From a virus: a stretch of DNA of 64,000 nt. The stretch lies in IMG/VR virus record IMGVR_UViG_3300034137_000024, positions 20,652-84,651 of that record; one strand, 5' to 3'. This document shows, piece after piece, positions 25,418 through 33,982 of this stretch (its first letter is position 1; every line of letters starts with the position of its first letter). The notes beneath the pieces were generated by a model. The model searched no databases. It was not told the origin of the DNA and was given only the letters and a program-made list of their open reading frames with translations. The position numbers were made by a program, and so were the translations under genes.

Positions 25418-28014
25418 CAGTTCCCCCCACTCACAGCCGGTTTATAGACGGTGGTGGTCACCAGCGCGGGATCTGCTATTGGGTTGCCGTTGGCGTCAAA
25501 CTTCACGTTCACGCTGACATTGTGATCGACGGTCTGAGCGCCGCCACTGCTGCTGGACGCCGCCGACGCCTCTTGCATTTCTTTCATCCGGCGATGGATC
25601 GCGGGCACATAGTCCTGATTTTCCTTGCCCCAGTTCTCCTGATTCCAACCACCGTTGTATTCGCGCAGCATCATATCGGTGTTTTTGCCGTGCTTTTCCT
25701 TGAGCTCGTCCATCAACTGCTCGTACATATAGAACCCGTCCTCGGTATTGGTCGGGTCCAGCTGCCGCTCGCTGCGCCGGGATAGCTCGCGTACGTTGGA
25801 CGGCATGATTTGGAACAGCCCTTTGGCACCGGCTTTGCTCTCGGCGTTGGAGTTGAAACTGGACTCTTGAGCCATCAGACCGGCAGTGGTGCCAGGCTCA
25901 AACCCATAGCGCTTGTCTTCCTCGGCAGCACGGGCAAGTACCGCAGGCGTGGCGACACCGCTGAGCTGGCCGGGCACGTCCGTGACGTTGCGGCCCTTCT
26001 CACCCCGCCATCGCATTTTTTCCGACTCCATGGCTGTGTTGTAATCATCCTGGGCGGCAGTTACCCGATCCTTGGCGAACTGCTGGTCGTCGGACAGGCC
26101 TTGGCCGCTAAGGCGCTGCCACAGCGGGGTGATTTTTTCGTAATCATTTCGGGCCTCGCTAAGGGCCTTTCCCTCTTTGGAACTGATGCCCTCGACCTTG
26201 TCCCAATGGTCCTTGTCGATACGCTTGGCGCTAAGCCCCAGTGGGTCCAGACCGGCGATTTTGAGAATGCCCGCCTGAATGTCAGAGAGCATTGGCAGGC
26301 CGTTGTCAGCCAGCCGCACCATAGCGTTAGCCCCGTCGATCGAGGCCTTGCGCGCCTCGGAACCCTCGGTTTTCTCTTGGTGCTGGGCCGCCGCCTCGCG
26401 AACCTGAGCGTCTTTGTCGGCACTGGACAGGCCGGTGTTGGCCTCGATGTTCGCCATCCTGGCGATGCCGTCACTGTTCACTGACTTGATATCGATGCCC
26501 AGGTGCTGCATTCGCTTGCCGAGCGCGTCGTTTTTGACGGGATCGGAGGCCAGCCAGGCGGCCGACTGGGTTTTGTTGAGCCCGAAGGTGTTACTGAAGG
26601 CGTCGATCTTGAGGTCAGTACGGCCGGCGTAATTTTTCTCCAGTGCCTCCTGCAGCATGCTGAGGTTGGTTCGGTCGTCGGTCCAGACCGAGCTATGCAC
26701 CCCACCACCGTCACGGCCATAGAGTCGCGACATTGCCGAGTTGGAGCCGAAAGCGGACCGGCCCGTGCCGAATGCACCACCCTCCAGCTGTATCGCAGCC
26801 TGAATAGGGTTTAGGTCTTCCTGACGCATGAGCACCGAAGACATGAAATTCTTACTGGCGGCCGTGGTGCCGCCGGCCCGGATCGAGGCGTCGATGGTGC
26901 CGATCATGTTGGCACCGTTGCCAGGCGTCATGCCGGGGAGGTCTAGATTCTGGAGTCCAGCCAGGCGAGAAAGCCAAGCACTCGCGCCGTTGCCGCTTAG
27001 GGACGTGCGTGCGTTGTTTTCCATGTAACGGGATAGGCCACCCAAAACCTCGCTCATACGGGAGAACTGGCCGGCGCGGGCCACGGATTCGCCGATCGCC
27101 AGAGCCAGGCGCTTGCTGTCGTCGGCGCTTTTGGTCACGCCAATGCCGCGCATCTGCGAGAAGAAATCGACACCGGCAGACGGATCAAGGCCATAGGAAC
27201 GCGAGAAACCGACCCCTACCCCCACCTCATCACGTAGGCCTGCCGGGTCCGAGCCATTGGAGCCAGCCTGCCGGGCGTAACGACTGGTGAGCGCCGTCGC
27301 CTCGGTGTCGGTCAGGGAAAATTCGTCCGCCAGGTCGCGGGTATTGGCCTTTAAGTCCGAAAACGAGACGTTCACGTCGCCCAGCTGGCGTTTGAGCGCG
27401 TCGACGCTGACGGCAATGTCCTTGGCTTCGCCCAGGCTGCCCAGCAGACTGGAGATTGCACCGGTAAACGCACCGATCGCAGCGCCTAAAGGGCCACCGG
27501 CTAGGCCCCCCGCCAGCGCGCCGGATGCGACACCACCAGCCAGACCTCCGACCTGACTGGCTACCCCGCCGGCAATGCCGGCAGCGGCGCCAGAGAATGC
27601 CCGCTGGCCCGCTCCGGACGACTTCTTGCGGGTACCGGACGGCTGCGGCTGCGAGGGCAATACCGTTTCGATCTGATCCGGGCCAAGGTTACCGACCATC
27701 GTTTGGGCATGACGCGAGCGCTGGGTGGGGTCAGTCCAGACCTTGTCCCAATTCACCTTATCGAACGTCAGGCCGTCCTGCCCGGCACTTTCCAGGCTTT
27801 TGCGCAGACCGGGCGACAGGCGCACCATGGTCTCGAACTCCTTGCGCATCTTCGTGGCGTCGTCCAGCGACATCTTGCTGATCGGCGCAAACTTGATATG
27901 CCCAGCCTTCTCGGCGGCTTGCCCGAGGCTGTTAAATGCCGCTTGTACCTGTTTCAGCTGGTCATTGAGATCCTGCTGATTCAGTTCGGCATTGATCGGG
28001 ATCTTGATTCCCAT
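25417..28014 (-). CDS. Tape measure protein with C-terminal lytic transglycosylase
   Basis: An 865-aa protein. Residues 1-130 are helical. About 145-215 is a Gly/Ala-rich hydrophobic stretch (GIAGGVASQVGG and following) likely to enter the inner membrane. The long helical body sets tail length. Near residue 715 lies an SLT-type domain: MAQESSFNSNAESKAGAKGLFQIMP with the catalytic glutamate, then LREYNGGWNQ. This gives the ejected protein local murein-cutting activity. Compared with most long-tailed phages it is fairly short, implying a tail of modest length. Confidence 0.9.
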   Translation of the reverse strand: MGIKIPINAELNQQDLNDQLKQVQAAFNSLGQAAEKAGHIKFAPISKMSLDDATKMRKEFETMVRLSPGLRKSLESAGQDGLTFDKVNWDKVWTDPTQRSRHAQTMVGNLGPDQIETVLPSQPQPSGTRKKSSGAGQRAFSGAAAGIAGGVASQVGGLAGGVASGALAGGLAGGPLGAAIGAFTGAISSLLGSLGEAKDIAVSVDALKRQLGDVNVSFSDLKANTRDLADEFSLTDTEATALTSRYARQAGSNGSDPAGLRDEVGVGVGFSRSYGLDPSAGVDFFSQMRGIGVTKSADDSKRLALAIGESVARAGQFSRMSEVLGGLSRYMENNARTSLSGNGASAWLSRLAGLQNLDLPGMTPGNGANMIGTIDASIRAGGTTAASKNFMSSVLMRQEDLNPIQAAIQLEGGAFGTGRSAFGSNSAMSRLYGRDGGGVHSSVWTDDRTNLSMLQEALEKNYAGRTDLKIDAFSNTFGLNKTQSAAWLASDPVKNDALGKRMQHLGIDIKSVNSDGIARMANIEANTGLSSADKDAQVREAAAQHQEKTEGSEARKASIDGANAMVRLADNGLPMLSDIQAGILKIAGLDPLGLSAKRIDKDHWDKVEGISSKEGKALSEARNDYEKITPLWQRLSGQGLSDDQQFAKDRVTAAQDDYNTAMESEKMRWRGEKGRNVTDVPGQLSGVATPAVLARAAEEDKRYGFEPGTTAGLMAQESSFNSNAESKAGAKGLFQIMPSNVRELSRRSERQLDPTNTEDGFYMYEQLMDELKEKHGKNTDMMLREYNGGWNQENWGKENQDYVPAIHRRMKEMQEASAASSSSGGAQTVDHNVSVNVKFDANGNPIADPALVTTTVYKPAVSGGN

Positions 28015-28023
28015 GTGGTCAAC

Positions 28024-28354
28024 CTACTCTATGTCTTCCCAGTCGCCCGGGTCTGGCGGGAATTCAGGCTCGACGGCGGCAGCCGAAGCGACCTCGGCGG
28101 CTCTGGCGGCGGCGCGGGCTTCGATCTCGGCCAGGTAACCGTCTTCGTCAAAATCCTCGTCCTCGATTTCTTCTGAGGCGGGGTTTTCGAGGTAGTGATA
28201 GGCCCAGTACTCGGTCTCGATTTGCGCCATGGTCATGTCGAGAAAACGCGGGTCAGTCGGGGCCAGCTTGTACTTGTGGCGAAACCAGAAGGTCATGCGG
28301 CCCGACAGGTCCTTACCTGCGCGCTTTGACTCCCGCTTTCGCTTGGCGGCGAAA
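28024..28354 (-). CDS. Tail chaperone extension (T frame, made by frameshift)
   Basis: This frame has no good start of its own; ATG 28296 lacks a suitably spaced ribosome binding site. It lies in the +1 (equivalent to -2) frame relative to the chaperone gene it overlaps. A +1 slip at TTT-C (28354-28351) would join residue Phe102 to 108 further residues, giving a 210-aa GT-type fusion. The extension includes TFWFRHKYKLAPTDPRFLDM and an acidic Ala/Glu/Pro tail. GT proteins bind the tape measure during tail assembly, and the tape measure is the next gene. Confidence 0.7.
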
Positions 28355-28657
28355 GTCCTCCTCCTTAGCACGGAGCGCGCCGTACACCAGGAGGATCTTG
28401 TCGTAGCTGTCCTGCTCGAGCGGATCGAGCGTGTCCACGTCCCAGCCGGTCGGACCTTCGACCAGCAGCACTTTGAGCGTCGCCATCCAGGTACACATCT
28501 GCGCCAGGTAGGTCGTCGGGGTGTCGACACCCTCGGTGAGGCGGGAAAACTCGGCCGCAATACGCATTTCGTCGCGCATCATTCGGCGGGCGAACACGAA
28601 GTGCCCCACGTCGTCGACGTCCAGGTGGTAGTCGGTATCGCTTGCTGATCGGCTCAT
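28313..28657 (-). CDS. Tail assembly chaperone (G-type)
   Basis: A 114-aa protein from ATG 28657. Helical, acidic in the first half, with a basic end (AKAGVKARR). Position between tube and tape measure, plus an overlapping downstream frame, identifies the G half of the conserved G/GT chaperone pair. An internal AAGGAGGAGG (28366-28357) sits just before the likely frameshift point. A GTCGTGAC site (28701-28708) and a terminator lie upstream. Confidence 0.75.
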   Translation of the reverse strand: MSRSASDTDYHLDVDDVGHFVFARRMMRDEMRIAAEFSRLTEGVDTPTTYLAQMCTWMATLKVLLVEGPTGWDVDTLDPLEQDSYDKILLVYGALRAKEEDFRRQAKAGVKARR

Positions 28658-28714
28658 GAAAAACCCTTGTGGCAAATTTGGAATAAGCCGGGATTGTCCA
28701 GTCACGACACAAAC

Positions 28715-28738
28715 AAAAAGCCCGCACGGGGCGGGCTT
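28715..28738 (-). terminator. Terminator after tail tube gene
   Basis: An 8-bp stem AAGCCCGC/GCGGGCTT with a five-base loop; on the minus strand it is followed by TTTGTTTG. It separates the tube/sheath unit from the chaperone unit and is immediately followed by a GTCGTGAC site. Confidence 0.85.
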
Positions 28739-28762
28739 CTTGTTGGTTCAACGGCCGGGCTG

Positions 28763-29191
28763 TTAGGCGCCGGTACCGGTGACGTCCAGGGCGTAGAAAG
28801 TGCCGTTGCTCATCACAATGGCGTGCTTGCTGATTTCCAGGTCGCCGGAGGCATAGCTCACACCCGTGTAGTTGCGCAGCAAAGTGCCGTCATCCTTGGC
28901 GTACACCTCGATGCTGAACACCAGCCCCTGCAGGACAGAGTCGCCGTCCTCGGGGAAGATGCCCAAGCTACGCATGGTGTCGGCTTCCAACACCATCCGG
29001 GACACGCTCAGGGTGTGGCGCGCCATGGTGGGCACGTACTCCTGCGCGTGGATGTCACCGATGCCGGAGGCCGGCTCCGGAGAGTAGTCGTCGCTCATGC
29101 GTACCGACTGGATCATGCCGAACTGGCTGCCGTCGAAGGTGACGACAATCCGGTTACCGCTCTGAACCTTTTTGTTCGTGGTCATTGCCAT
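28763..29191 (-). CDS. Tail tube protein
   Basis: A 142-aa protein with AGGAGGG eight bases before the start. The beta-sandwich pattern NRIVVTFDGSQFGMIQSVRMSDD, then ...FSIEVYAKDDGTLLRNY and a short C-terminus, fits myovirus tail tube proteins, and the sheath gene lies directly upstream. Forms the inner tube through which DNA passes. Confidence 0.8.
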   Translation of the reverse strand: MAMTTNKKVQSGNRIVVTFDGSQFGMIQSVRMSDDYSPEPASGIGDIHAQEYVPTMARHTLSVSRMVLEADTMRSLGIFPEDGDSVLQGLVFSIEVYAKDDGTLLRNYTGVSYASGDLEISKHAIVMSNGTFYALDVTGTGA

Positions 29192-29204
29192 GTGTCAGCC
29201 CTCC

Positions 29205-30923
29205 TTACGAGCTCGCAGTGCCGGTGAAAATCGACAGCGAGATCGAAACCGGGATGTAGTTGACCGGGATGACCGGAGAACAGGTGAAGGCCACAGCCAA
29301 CACGTCGCCGCTGGCGGTGACGGTGATGTTTTTGTAGGCCGGGTTGTCGTCGTCGCCCGCGAGGACGCCAGGACCGGTCGGCTCAGCGACTGCCAGCGCT
29401 TTAAGGGCGGCTTTGGTGATGGCGAGAGCGCGAGCCAGGGTGACCTGGTTGTTCTTCTCGCCGCGCAGCACGTCCAGAGCCTCACGGACGGTTCGGGCGG
29501 TGTAGTCGGTTGCCCAGCCGCACGATTGCTCGACACGGTTGTACTTGGTGTCTTTCAACCAGGTGGAAATTGACTTGACGACCTTGTAACCGGTCTTGGT
29601 GTTTTCCAGGCACAGCACACCACCAGTAATCAGCGCGTCGGTGTCGGTCGGGTTGCGCAGGTTGCGCTCCAGGCCGCTGACGTTGATTGTCTTGTTGGTC
29701 AGAGCGGTGCCCGGGTTTACGCCGGCGAACATGCCGCACAGCAGAGCGGCCATATACATCGGCGCGAAAAGAACCAAGTTCTCGTTGCTGTCGTAGTCGT
29801 AGTAACCCAGGTGAACCAGCGAAGTACGGTCCGAGGCCAGCGCTTTCGCATAGGCGATCGCTGCGGTGTCGGAGGTGCCAGCCGGAGTGCCAACGATGCT
29901 ACGGCGCTCCATGCGGCCATACTTGCTCATGTACTGGACATGAGAGTCAGCCATCGACCAGATGGCCGCGCTGCTGCTTACAGGGGAGATCCACTGCGCG
30001 TCGATTCCCTGCATGGTGGTGAATGCGCTACTCCACTCAGTGGTGGTGGTAACGCCTTCGGAGCCGCCAGACAGATAGACAAAGCTGGTGGTGGTCGGGG
30101 CAGCGCCGGCGCCGCTTGCGCGGGTAGCGGTGATGTAGCCCTCACCCGTGCCGTTGAGCCAGTCCACGACAGCCTGCAGGTTCGCAGTGATCGTCACCGC
30201 CTCGGTCATGACGTCTACGTTCGTCACATAGTCCAGGCCGTTCTCGGCGCTGTCATCTTCATCGGCATCGTTCGAGATCGAGGCGCTGAATCCGGTCACG
30301 GTGTTGATGTAGTCGACCACTTGCGAGTAGGTCGAGTAGGTCGCCAAGTCGACGGTTGCCACGGTTGTGCCGCTCGGCGCCTGCAGGATGATCGAGGTAC
30401 CGGTAACGGTAATGGTCGCCGAGGCCTCGCTGCCGGTGTACTGCACGTCGAATGCATCGCGGGCGATATCGTCCTCGGTGTAGTAGTCGTCCACATATTG
30501 CGTGGTCACCGCCAGGCCAGTATTGGTGCCGGTTTCAACCTTGATTCTGATCTGGCTGGTCCACAGGCCATAGTCGGTCGACACGATGTCGATAACGTCG
30601 TTACCGGCAGCGTCCAGCAGAGTGGTCGAGGATTGCAGCGCCGGGTTAACGCGCACGGCGTACACGGTGGACGGGCCGCCAGTGTCGTCGCTCGGGTCGA
30701 ACGCTTTCTGGATGGCGGTCAGCAGCGGACCGCTGCGCAGGGTCGCCAGGGCTTCGGCTTGGGAGCTGAAGGTCAACTGGGTGTTGGGTTCGCCCCCGGT
30801 GGAACTGCCGATGAACGCGGCATAGTTGCCCACGCCCGAACTCTGGCTAGCCATCGCCGAATCATCGACGCTGGACATAGTGGCAGGCGTAATCCAGAGC
30901 TTGCCGTTGAAGAAATACGACAT
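29205..30923 (-). CDS. Contractile tail sheath protein
   Basis: A 572-aa sheath protein. The C-terminal part has the conserved features of the sheath core: GMFAGVNPGTALTNKTINVSGLERNL, then LITGGVLCLENTKTGYKVVKSIST and a final small beta domain. The outer, variable domain lies at about residues 90-290. This gene establishes the contractile (myovirus) tail. It is followed by the tube gene 13 bases downstream. Confidence 0.9.
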   Translation of the reverse strand: MSYFFNGKLWITPATMSSVDDSAMASQSSGVGNYAAFIGSSTGGEPNTQLTFSSQAEALATLRSGPLLTAIQKAFDPSDDTGGPSTVYAVRVNPALQSSTTLLDAAGNDVIDIVSTDYGLWTSQIRIKVETGTNTGLAVTTQYVDDYYTEDDIARDAFDVQYTGSEASATITVTGTSIILQAPSGTTVATVDLATYSTYSQVVDYINTVTGFSASISNDADEDDSAENGLDYVTNVDVMTEAVTITANLQAVVDWLNGTGEGYITATRASGAGAAPTTTSFVYLSGGSEGVTTTTEWSSAFTTMQGIDAQWISPVSSSAAIWSMADSHVQYMSKYGRMERRSIVGTPAGTSDTAAIAYAKALASDRTSLVHLGYYDYDSNENLVLFAPMYMAALLCGMFAGVNPGTALTNKTINVSGLERNLRNPTDTDALITGGVLCLENTKTGYKVVKSISTWLKDTKYNRVEQSCGWATDYTARTVREALDVLRGEKNNQVTLARALAITKAALKALAVAEPTGPGVLAGDDDNPAYKNITVTASGDVLAVAFTCSPVIPVNYIPVSISLSIFTGTASS

Positions 30924-30929
30924 TGGGGA

Positions 30930-31265
30930 TTATTCCTCAATAACTTGCTGGGAAAAGGCGATAAAACGGGAGGCAAACTCGGACTCGTAGTCCTTCACCC
31001 GGCCGGCGGCGGATTCGGAGTAGTTGAAGGCGTTGATGAGTTCGACGCGCTTGTCACGGAGGGAGAGCCGCATCATGTATTCGCGCAGGGTTACCTGCGG
31101 CTGCGTGCTGGCTATGGTCGTGGTCGAAGTTACAGTCGCCGTTTCAGCGGTGCCGGCATCTGCCACCGTGGAGGCAGTGCTGGCGGTTGCGGTGGCCGTC
31201 GCGGTGGTTTCATCAGCCGTGGCGGTGCTTTCGGAGCTATCGTCCGAAGTAGTCGTGTCGGTCAT
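30930..31265 (-). CDS. Hypothetical virion-operon protein with Thr/Ala low-complexity start
   Basis: A 111-aa protein. Residues 1-50 are Thr/Ala/Ser/Asp low complexity (MTDTTTSDDSSEST and on), closely similar in composition to the start of the 16006-16626 protein. Residues 58-111 form a helical domain (LREYMMRLSLRDKRVELINAF). It is encoded just upstream of the sheath. Function unknown. Confidence 0.6.
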   Translation of the reverse strand: MTDTTTSDDSSESTATADETTATATATASTASTVADAGTAETATVTSTTTIASTQPQVTLREYMMRLSLRDKRVELINAFNYSESAAGRVKDYESEFASRFIAFSQQVIEE

Positions 31266-31320
31266 TGGGAGGTACCTATAGAAAGGGCTGCCCGCAGGCA
31301 GCTAAAAGCGGAATTCGGGC

Positions 31321-32145
31321 TCAAATGTTGATCTCGCTCGTCACTTCGGTGATGGAGCCGAAGCGGCCAACCACGCGGGCCGGGGCGATGCAGGAAAAGG
31401 TCCCTACGGTCTGGTACATGGGCGCGTTGAACTCGCCGCTGACCGCATCAACGTCGGATTGGGAAAAACTGACTTGCTGGAGGCCGAGGCTGTTAAAAAC
31501 GGCGAGGTTGGCGATCACCAGGCGGCGCAGCGCCTTGCGAAGCTCGATGCGCTCGTCTGAGTTGAGCGACCAGCCGATGACGCTGATTTGCACGTTGGCA
31601 ATCCAGCCCTCGGTTTCGAGCCAGTCCTCACCCAGGAAGTCGTCACCCTGTATGTCCTCGCCGATACCACGCTCGCCCGGGGCTTCGTGCTCGAGCTGGA
31701 CGGTAACGAGAGGGAACTTGATGCCGTGCTCGACTGACGGCGGGGCCGTGAAAACCTGTATGTAGCCGAGTTCTGGGGTGAAGTGACCCCGCGTAACTTC
31801 GGTCAACAGGCCGCGCTCCAGGCGATCGCGTAGAACAGCCACAGCGTCGGTGCTGTGGTCTTCGTAACCTGCAGTTGGAGTGCCCGAGGCGGTATCCCCG
31901 GCGACCCACGCGCCGCTGACGTAGTAATAGGGCTTGTAGAAAGCCATTACGTCGTTCAACAGGCTCTGGGCGTCTACGAATTTCTGGTCGGTGCCCAGGT
32001 ACACACACACCGCACTCGCGTCATCGACACCGGTGAAGGTGTCCGCGCCTTTGCGCAGCACACGCCAGTAGCTCGCCCCTGTTGGGGGAGAGAGAAACAG
32101 TCGCAGGGCGTTGCCTGCTTGTAGGGGCCAGATGCTCGAAATCAT
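31321..32145 (-). CDS. Tail terminator/neck-type hypothetical protein
   Basis: A 274-aa protein from ATG 32145. The region VTVQLEHEAPGERGIGEDIQG and the LVIANLAVFNSLGLQQVSFS segment suggest an alpha/beta virion protein, and its position between sheath and neck genes suits a tail completion or terminator role. A 15-base perfect palindrome containing GTCGTGAC (32154-32168) precedes it. Family not recognised. Confidence 0.5.
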   Translation of the reverse strand: MISSIWPLQAGNALRLFLSPPTGASYWRVLRKGADTFTGVDDASAVCVYLGTDQKFVDAQSLLNDVMAFYKPYYYVSGAWVAGDTASGTPTAGYEDHSTDAVAVLRDRLERGLLTEVTRGHFTPELGYIQVFTAPPSVEHGIKFPLVTVQLEHEAPGERGIGEDIQGDDFLGEDWLETEGWIANVQISVIGWSLNSDERIELRKALRRLVIANLAVFNSLGLQQVSFSQSDVDAVSGEFNAPMYQTVGTFSCIAPARVVGRFGSITEVTSEINI

Positions 32146-32153
32146 GAGCCCAT

Positions 32154-32190
32154 CGTCGTGTCACGACGCTGGCGGCTGTTTCATCGTGAC
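32154..32190. promoter_or_regulatory. Divergent GTCGTGAC sites with 15-bp palindrome
   Basis: CGTCGTG-T-CACGACG (32154-32168) is a perfect palindrome containing the minus-reading site of the 32145 gene; a near match ATCGTGAC (32183-32190) points toward the plus-strand gene at 32205. Each divergent gene therefore has its own site. Confidence 0.65.
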
Positions 32191-32204
32191 AAGAAGATTT
32201 CGGC

Positions 32205-33053
32205 ATGAACGAACTACAAATCAGCACCAGTATCGATATCGGCGGCCTGCTCGACCTACAGGGGATCATCAACAAGCAGGTGTTCCCCCTGCTAAACCAG
32301 GCAGTACGCGGCGTCGCCCAGCAAACCGCGTCCAACTGGCAGGAAAACGTCTACCAGGCCAAGCTCTGGAGCGGTGAAAAGAAGGCCTATGCCAAGTCCA
32401 TCACCTGGGCGATGACGGGGGATTTCACTGCGCTGGTGCAGTCCGATTATCAGTACGACAGGGACATCGAGAGCGGCCGCCCGGCTCGGGACCTCAAGAA
32501 GATGCTGGACACCAGCAGCAAGGTGCGCCGGACAAAGGACGGGCGCCGGTTCCTGATCATCCCGATGCGACACAGCGTGAAGAAACTGGAGGACGCTGGC
32601 CTGTACGGCATGGCCCAGTCGTTGGAGGCGTCCAAGGTCACTGGGCAGGGGAAGCGCCAGAGCGGCGAGGTCACGCACATATCGCCAAATTCAGGCATGA
32701 GCAAGGCAGCGCACCAAACGCCCTACCTGTCGAACACCAAGACGAAGCAGGCCATGATGGTCAACCAGAACCAGTATGCATGGGGTGGGCACTTATCCCG
32801 GGCGGGCATGAAGGCCGCCGGCATAGACGCGGCAACACGCAAGTGGGCCGCCGGCATGCACCGGTTCGACACCAGCACCCCGGGGGGAGGCAAATCGAGC
32901 TCATACCTTTCATTTAGGGTCATGATGGAAAATAGCCAGGGCTGGATCGTGCCTGCACAGCCAGGCCAGTACATCGCGAAAAAGACCGCGCTGAACATGC
33001 AGATTCTTGCCCAAACGGTCTTTGCGGAGGCGGTCAAGCGCACCCTCAGCTAA
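32205..33053 (+). CDS. Virion neck/HK97 gp10-like protein on opposite strand
   Basis: A 282-aa protein encoded rightward within the leftward virion block. The N-terminus (ISTSIDIGGLLDLQGIIN...AVRGVAQQTASNWQENVYQAKLW) and a long amphipathic body suggest a small head-tail joining protein similar in style to gp10-like proteins, but I see no firm family match. A degenerate GTCGTGAC site lies 15 bases before its start. Confidence 0.5.
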   Translation: MNELQISTSIDIGGLLDLQGIINKQVFPLLNQAVRGVAQQTASNWQENVYQAKLWSGEKKAYAKSITWAMTGDFTALVQSDYQYDRDIESGRPARDLKKMLDTSSKVRRTKDGRRFLIIPMRHSVKKLEDAGLYGMAQSLEASKVTGQGKRQSGEVTHISPNSGMSKAAHQTPYLSNTKTKQAMMVNQNQYAWGGHLSRAGMKAAGIDAATRKWAAGMHRFDTSTPGGGKSSSYLSFRVMMENSQGWIVPAQPGQYIAKKTALNMQILAQTVFAEAVKRTLS

Positions 33054-33073
33054 GGCTTGCAGACCGGGGGCGG

Positions 33074-33268
33074 TCAATAGACCCCATATTCCATGCGCCC
33101 AAGGAAGTCGCGCACAAGCTCAAGGTCAGCGTCAGTAGACATCATTTCGACGGGCGCCCTGCCATCAAGGCCACGGGCTGGCGTCAACATCCACGCCTCA
33201 GCGAGGTCGCGGCCGCCGAGCACTTCGGTTGCCTTGTTTAGGATTTCCTCGTAGACAGTTGCGCTCAT
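33074..33268 (-). CDS. Stand-alone DUF2384 (MbcA/ParS-type antitoxin) domain
   Basis: A 64-aa protein from ATG 33268. It matches the toxin-binding domain of Xre/MbcA/ParS antitoxins: ILNKATEVLGGRDLAEAWM, then the signature LDGRAPVEMMSTDADLELVRDFLGRMEYGVY (L-D-G-x-x-P and the final R-x-E-x-G-V-Y). It has no HTH and no RES or other toxin beside it. It is embedded between virion genes. Confidence 0.75.
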   Translation of the reverse strand: MSATVYEEILNKATEVLGGRDLAEAWMLTPARGLDGRAPVEMMSTDADLELVRDFLGRMEYGVY

Positions 33269-33334
33269 GTGTCCCCCTGCGGTCGTTTGCCAATGGCAAA
33301 TTAGGCCAATCTGCAGGAGGACGCCACACCCCAA

Positions 33335-33970
33335 TCAGCGACCAAGCAAATCGAATTTGCGCAACACAACCGCTTTAGGCAGGCGGACGCCGTTGTGCAG
33401 GTTCCGATTTCGGGGCAGTTCCTGATAGATGAAGTAATCGATCAGTTTGGTGCCGGTGATCGAGTACGTGGTGCCGTCTGGCGGAGCGCCGTCCGACCAA
33501 GACAGGCTTCCCGACACATCCACCGTGGGGATGCCACCCTCGATCAGGGCGGTACCGGTTGAATCCTTCCAGAACACCCGCTCGATCGACTCCACCCGGA
33601 ACGACAGGCGCTCATTCGGTGCAGCCCGGATTAAGGGCGCTGAGAACCGATCGGTCGCATTACGCGCTGTCACCCGGTCAAACTGGCCAGCGTCCCAAAT
33701 GACAGAGTTCTGTGGCACGCTGAGCACCAAGTCGCCGCTTTCATAAAGGCCCGATTTGGCCCATTCCATCTGCGTGCGCTGACTGGCGGCGGCCGCGCCT
33801 GCCTCGACCGGCTCCAGCCAGTAATGCCCCTTGCCGCTGCAAATCTTGCAGCGGGCATCCGGTGCGCCCGAGCTTGCGCTGTGACAGGCGCAGGAATAGG
33901 ACCGCCAGAACAGGAACTGCTGCCCCATGTTCCCCAGGTGCCGGTCAAACCGCGTTGAACTGAATCGCAT
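33335..33970 (-). CDS. Head-tail connector-type protein with Cys/His cluster
   Basis: A 211-aa protein; starts at ATG 33970 or 33928 are both possible. Near the N-terminus it has CACHSASSGAPDARCKICSGKGHYW, which looks like a zinc-binding knuckle (C-x-C-H then C-x-x-C). The remaining beta-rich body and its place between the 33983-35068 gene and the tail genes suggest a connector. Family not recognised. Confidence 0.5.
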   Translation of the reverse strand: MRFSSTRFDRHLGNMGQQFLFWRSYSCACHSASSGAPDARCKICSGKGHYWLEPVEAGAAAASQRTQMEWAKSGLYESGDLVLSVPQNSVIWDAGQFDRVTARNATDRFSAPLIRAAPNERLSFRVESIERVFWKDSTGTALIEGGIPTVDVSGSLSWSDGAPPDGTTYSITGTKLIDYFIYQELPRNRNLHNGVRLPKAVVLRKFDLLGR

Positions 33971-33982
33971 ATGCCCTCCCCC

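Noticed and set aside
29811-31331. 506-codon open frame on the plus strand opposite the sheath gene
   Set aside because: Mirror frame of a GC-rich gene; it lacks a ribosome binding site, its composition (His/Arg/Gly/Val-rich) is that of an antisense translation, and the sheath on the other strand is clear.
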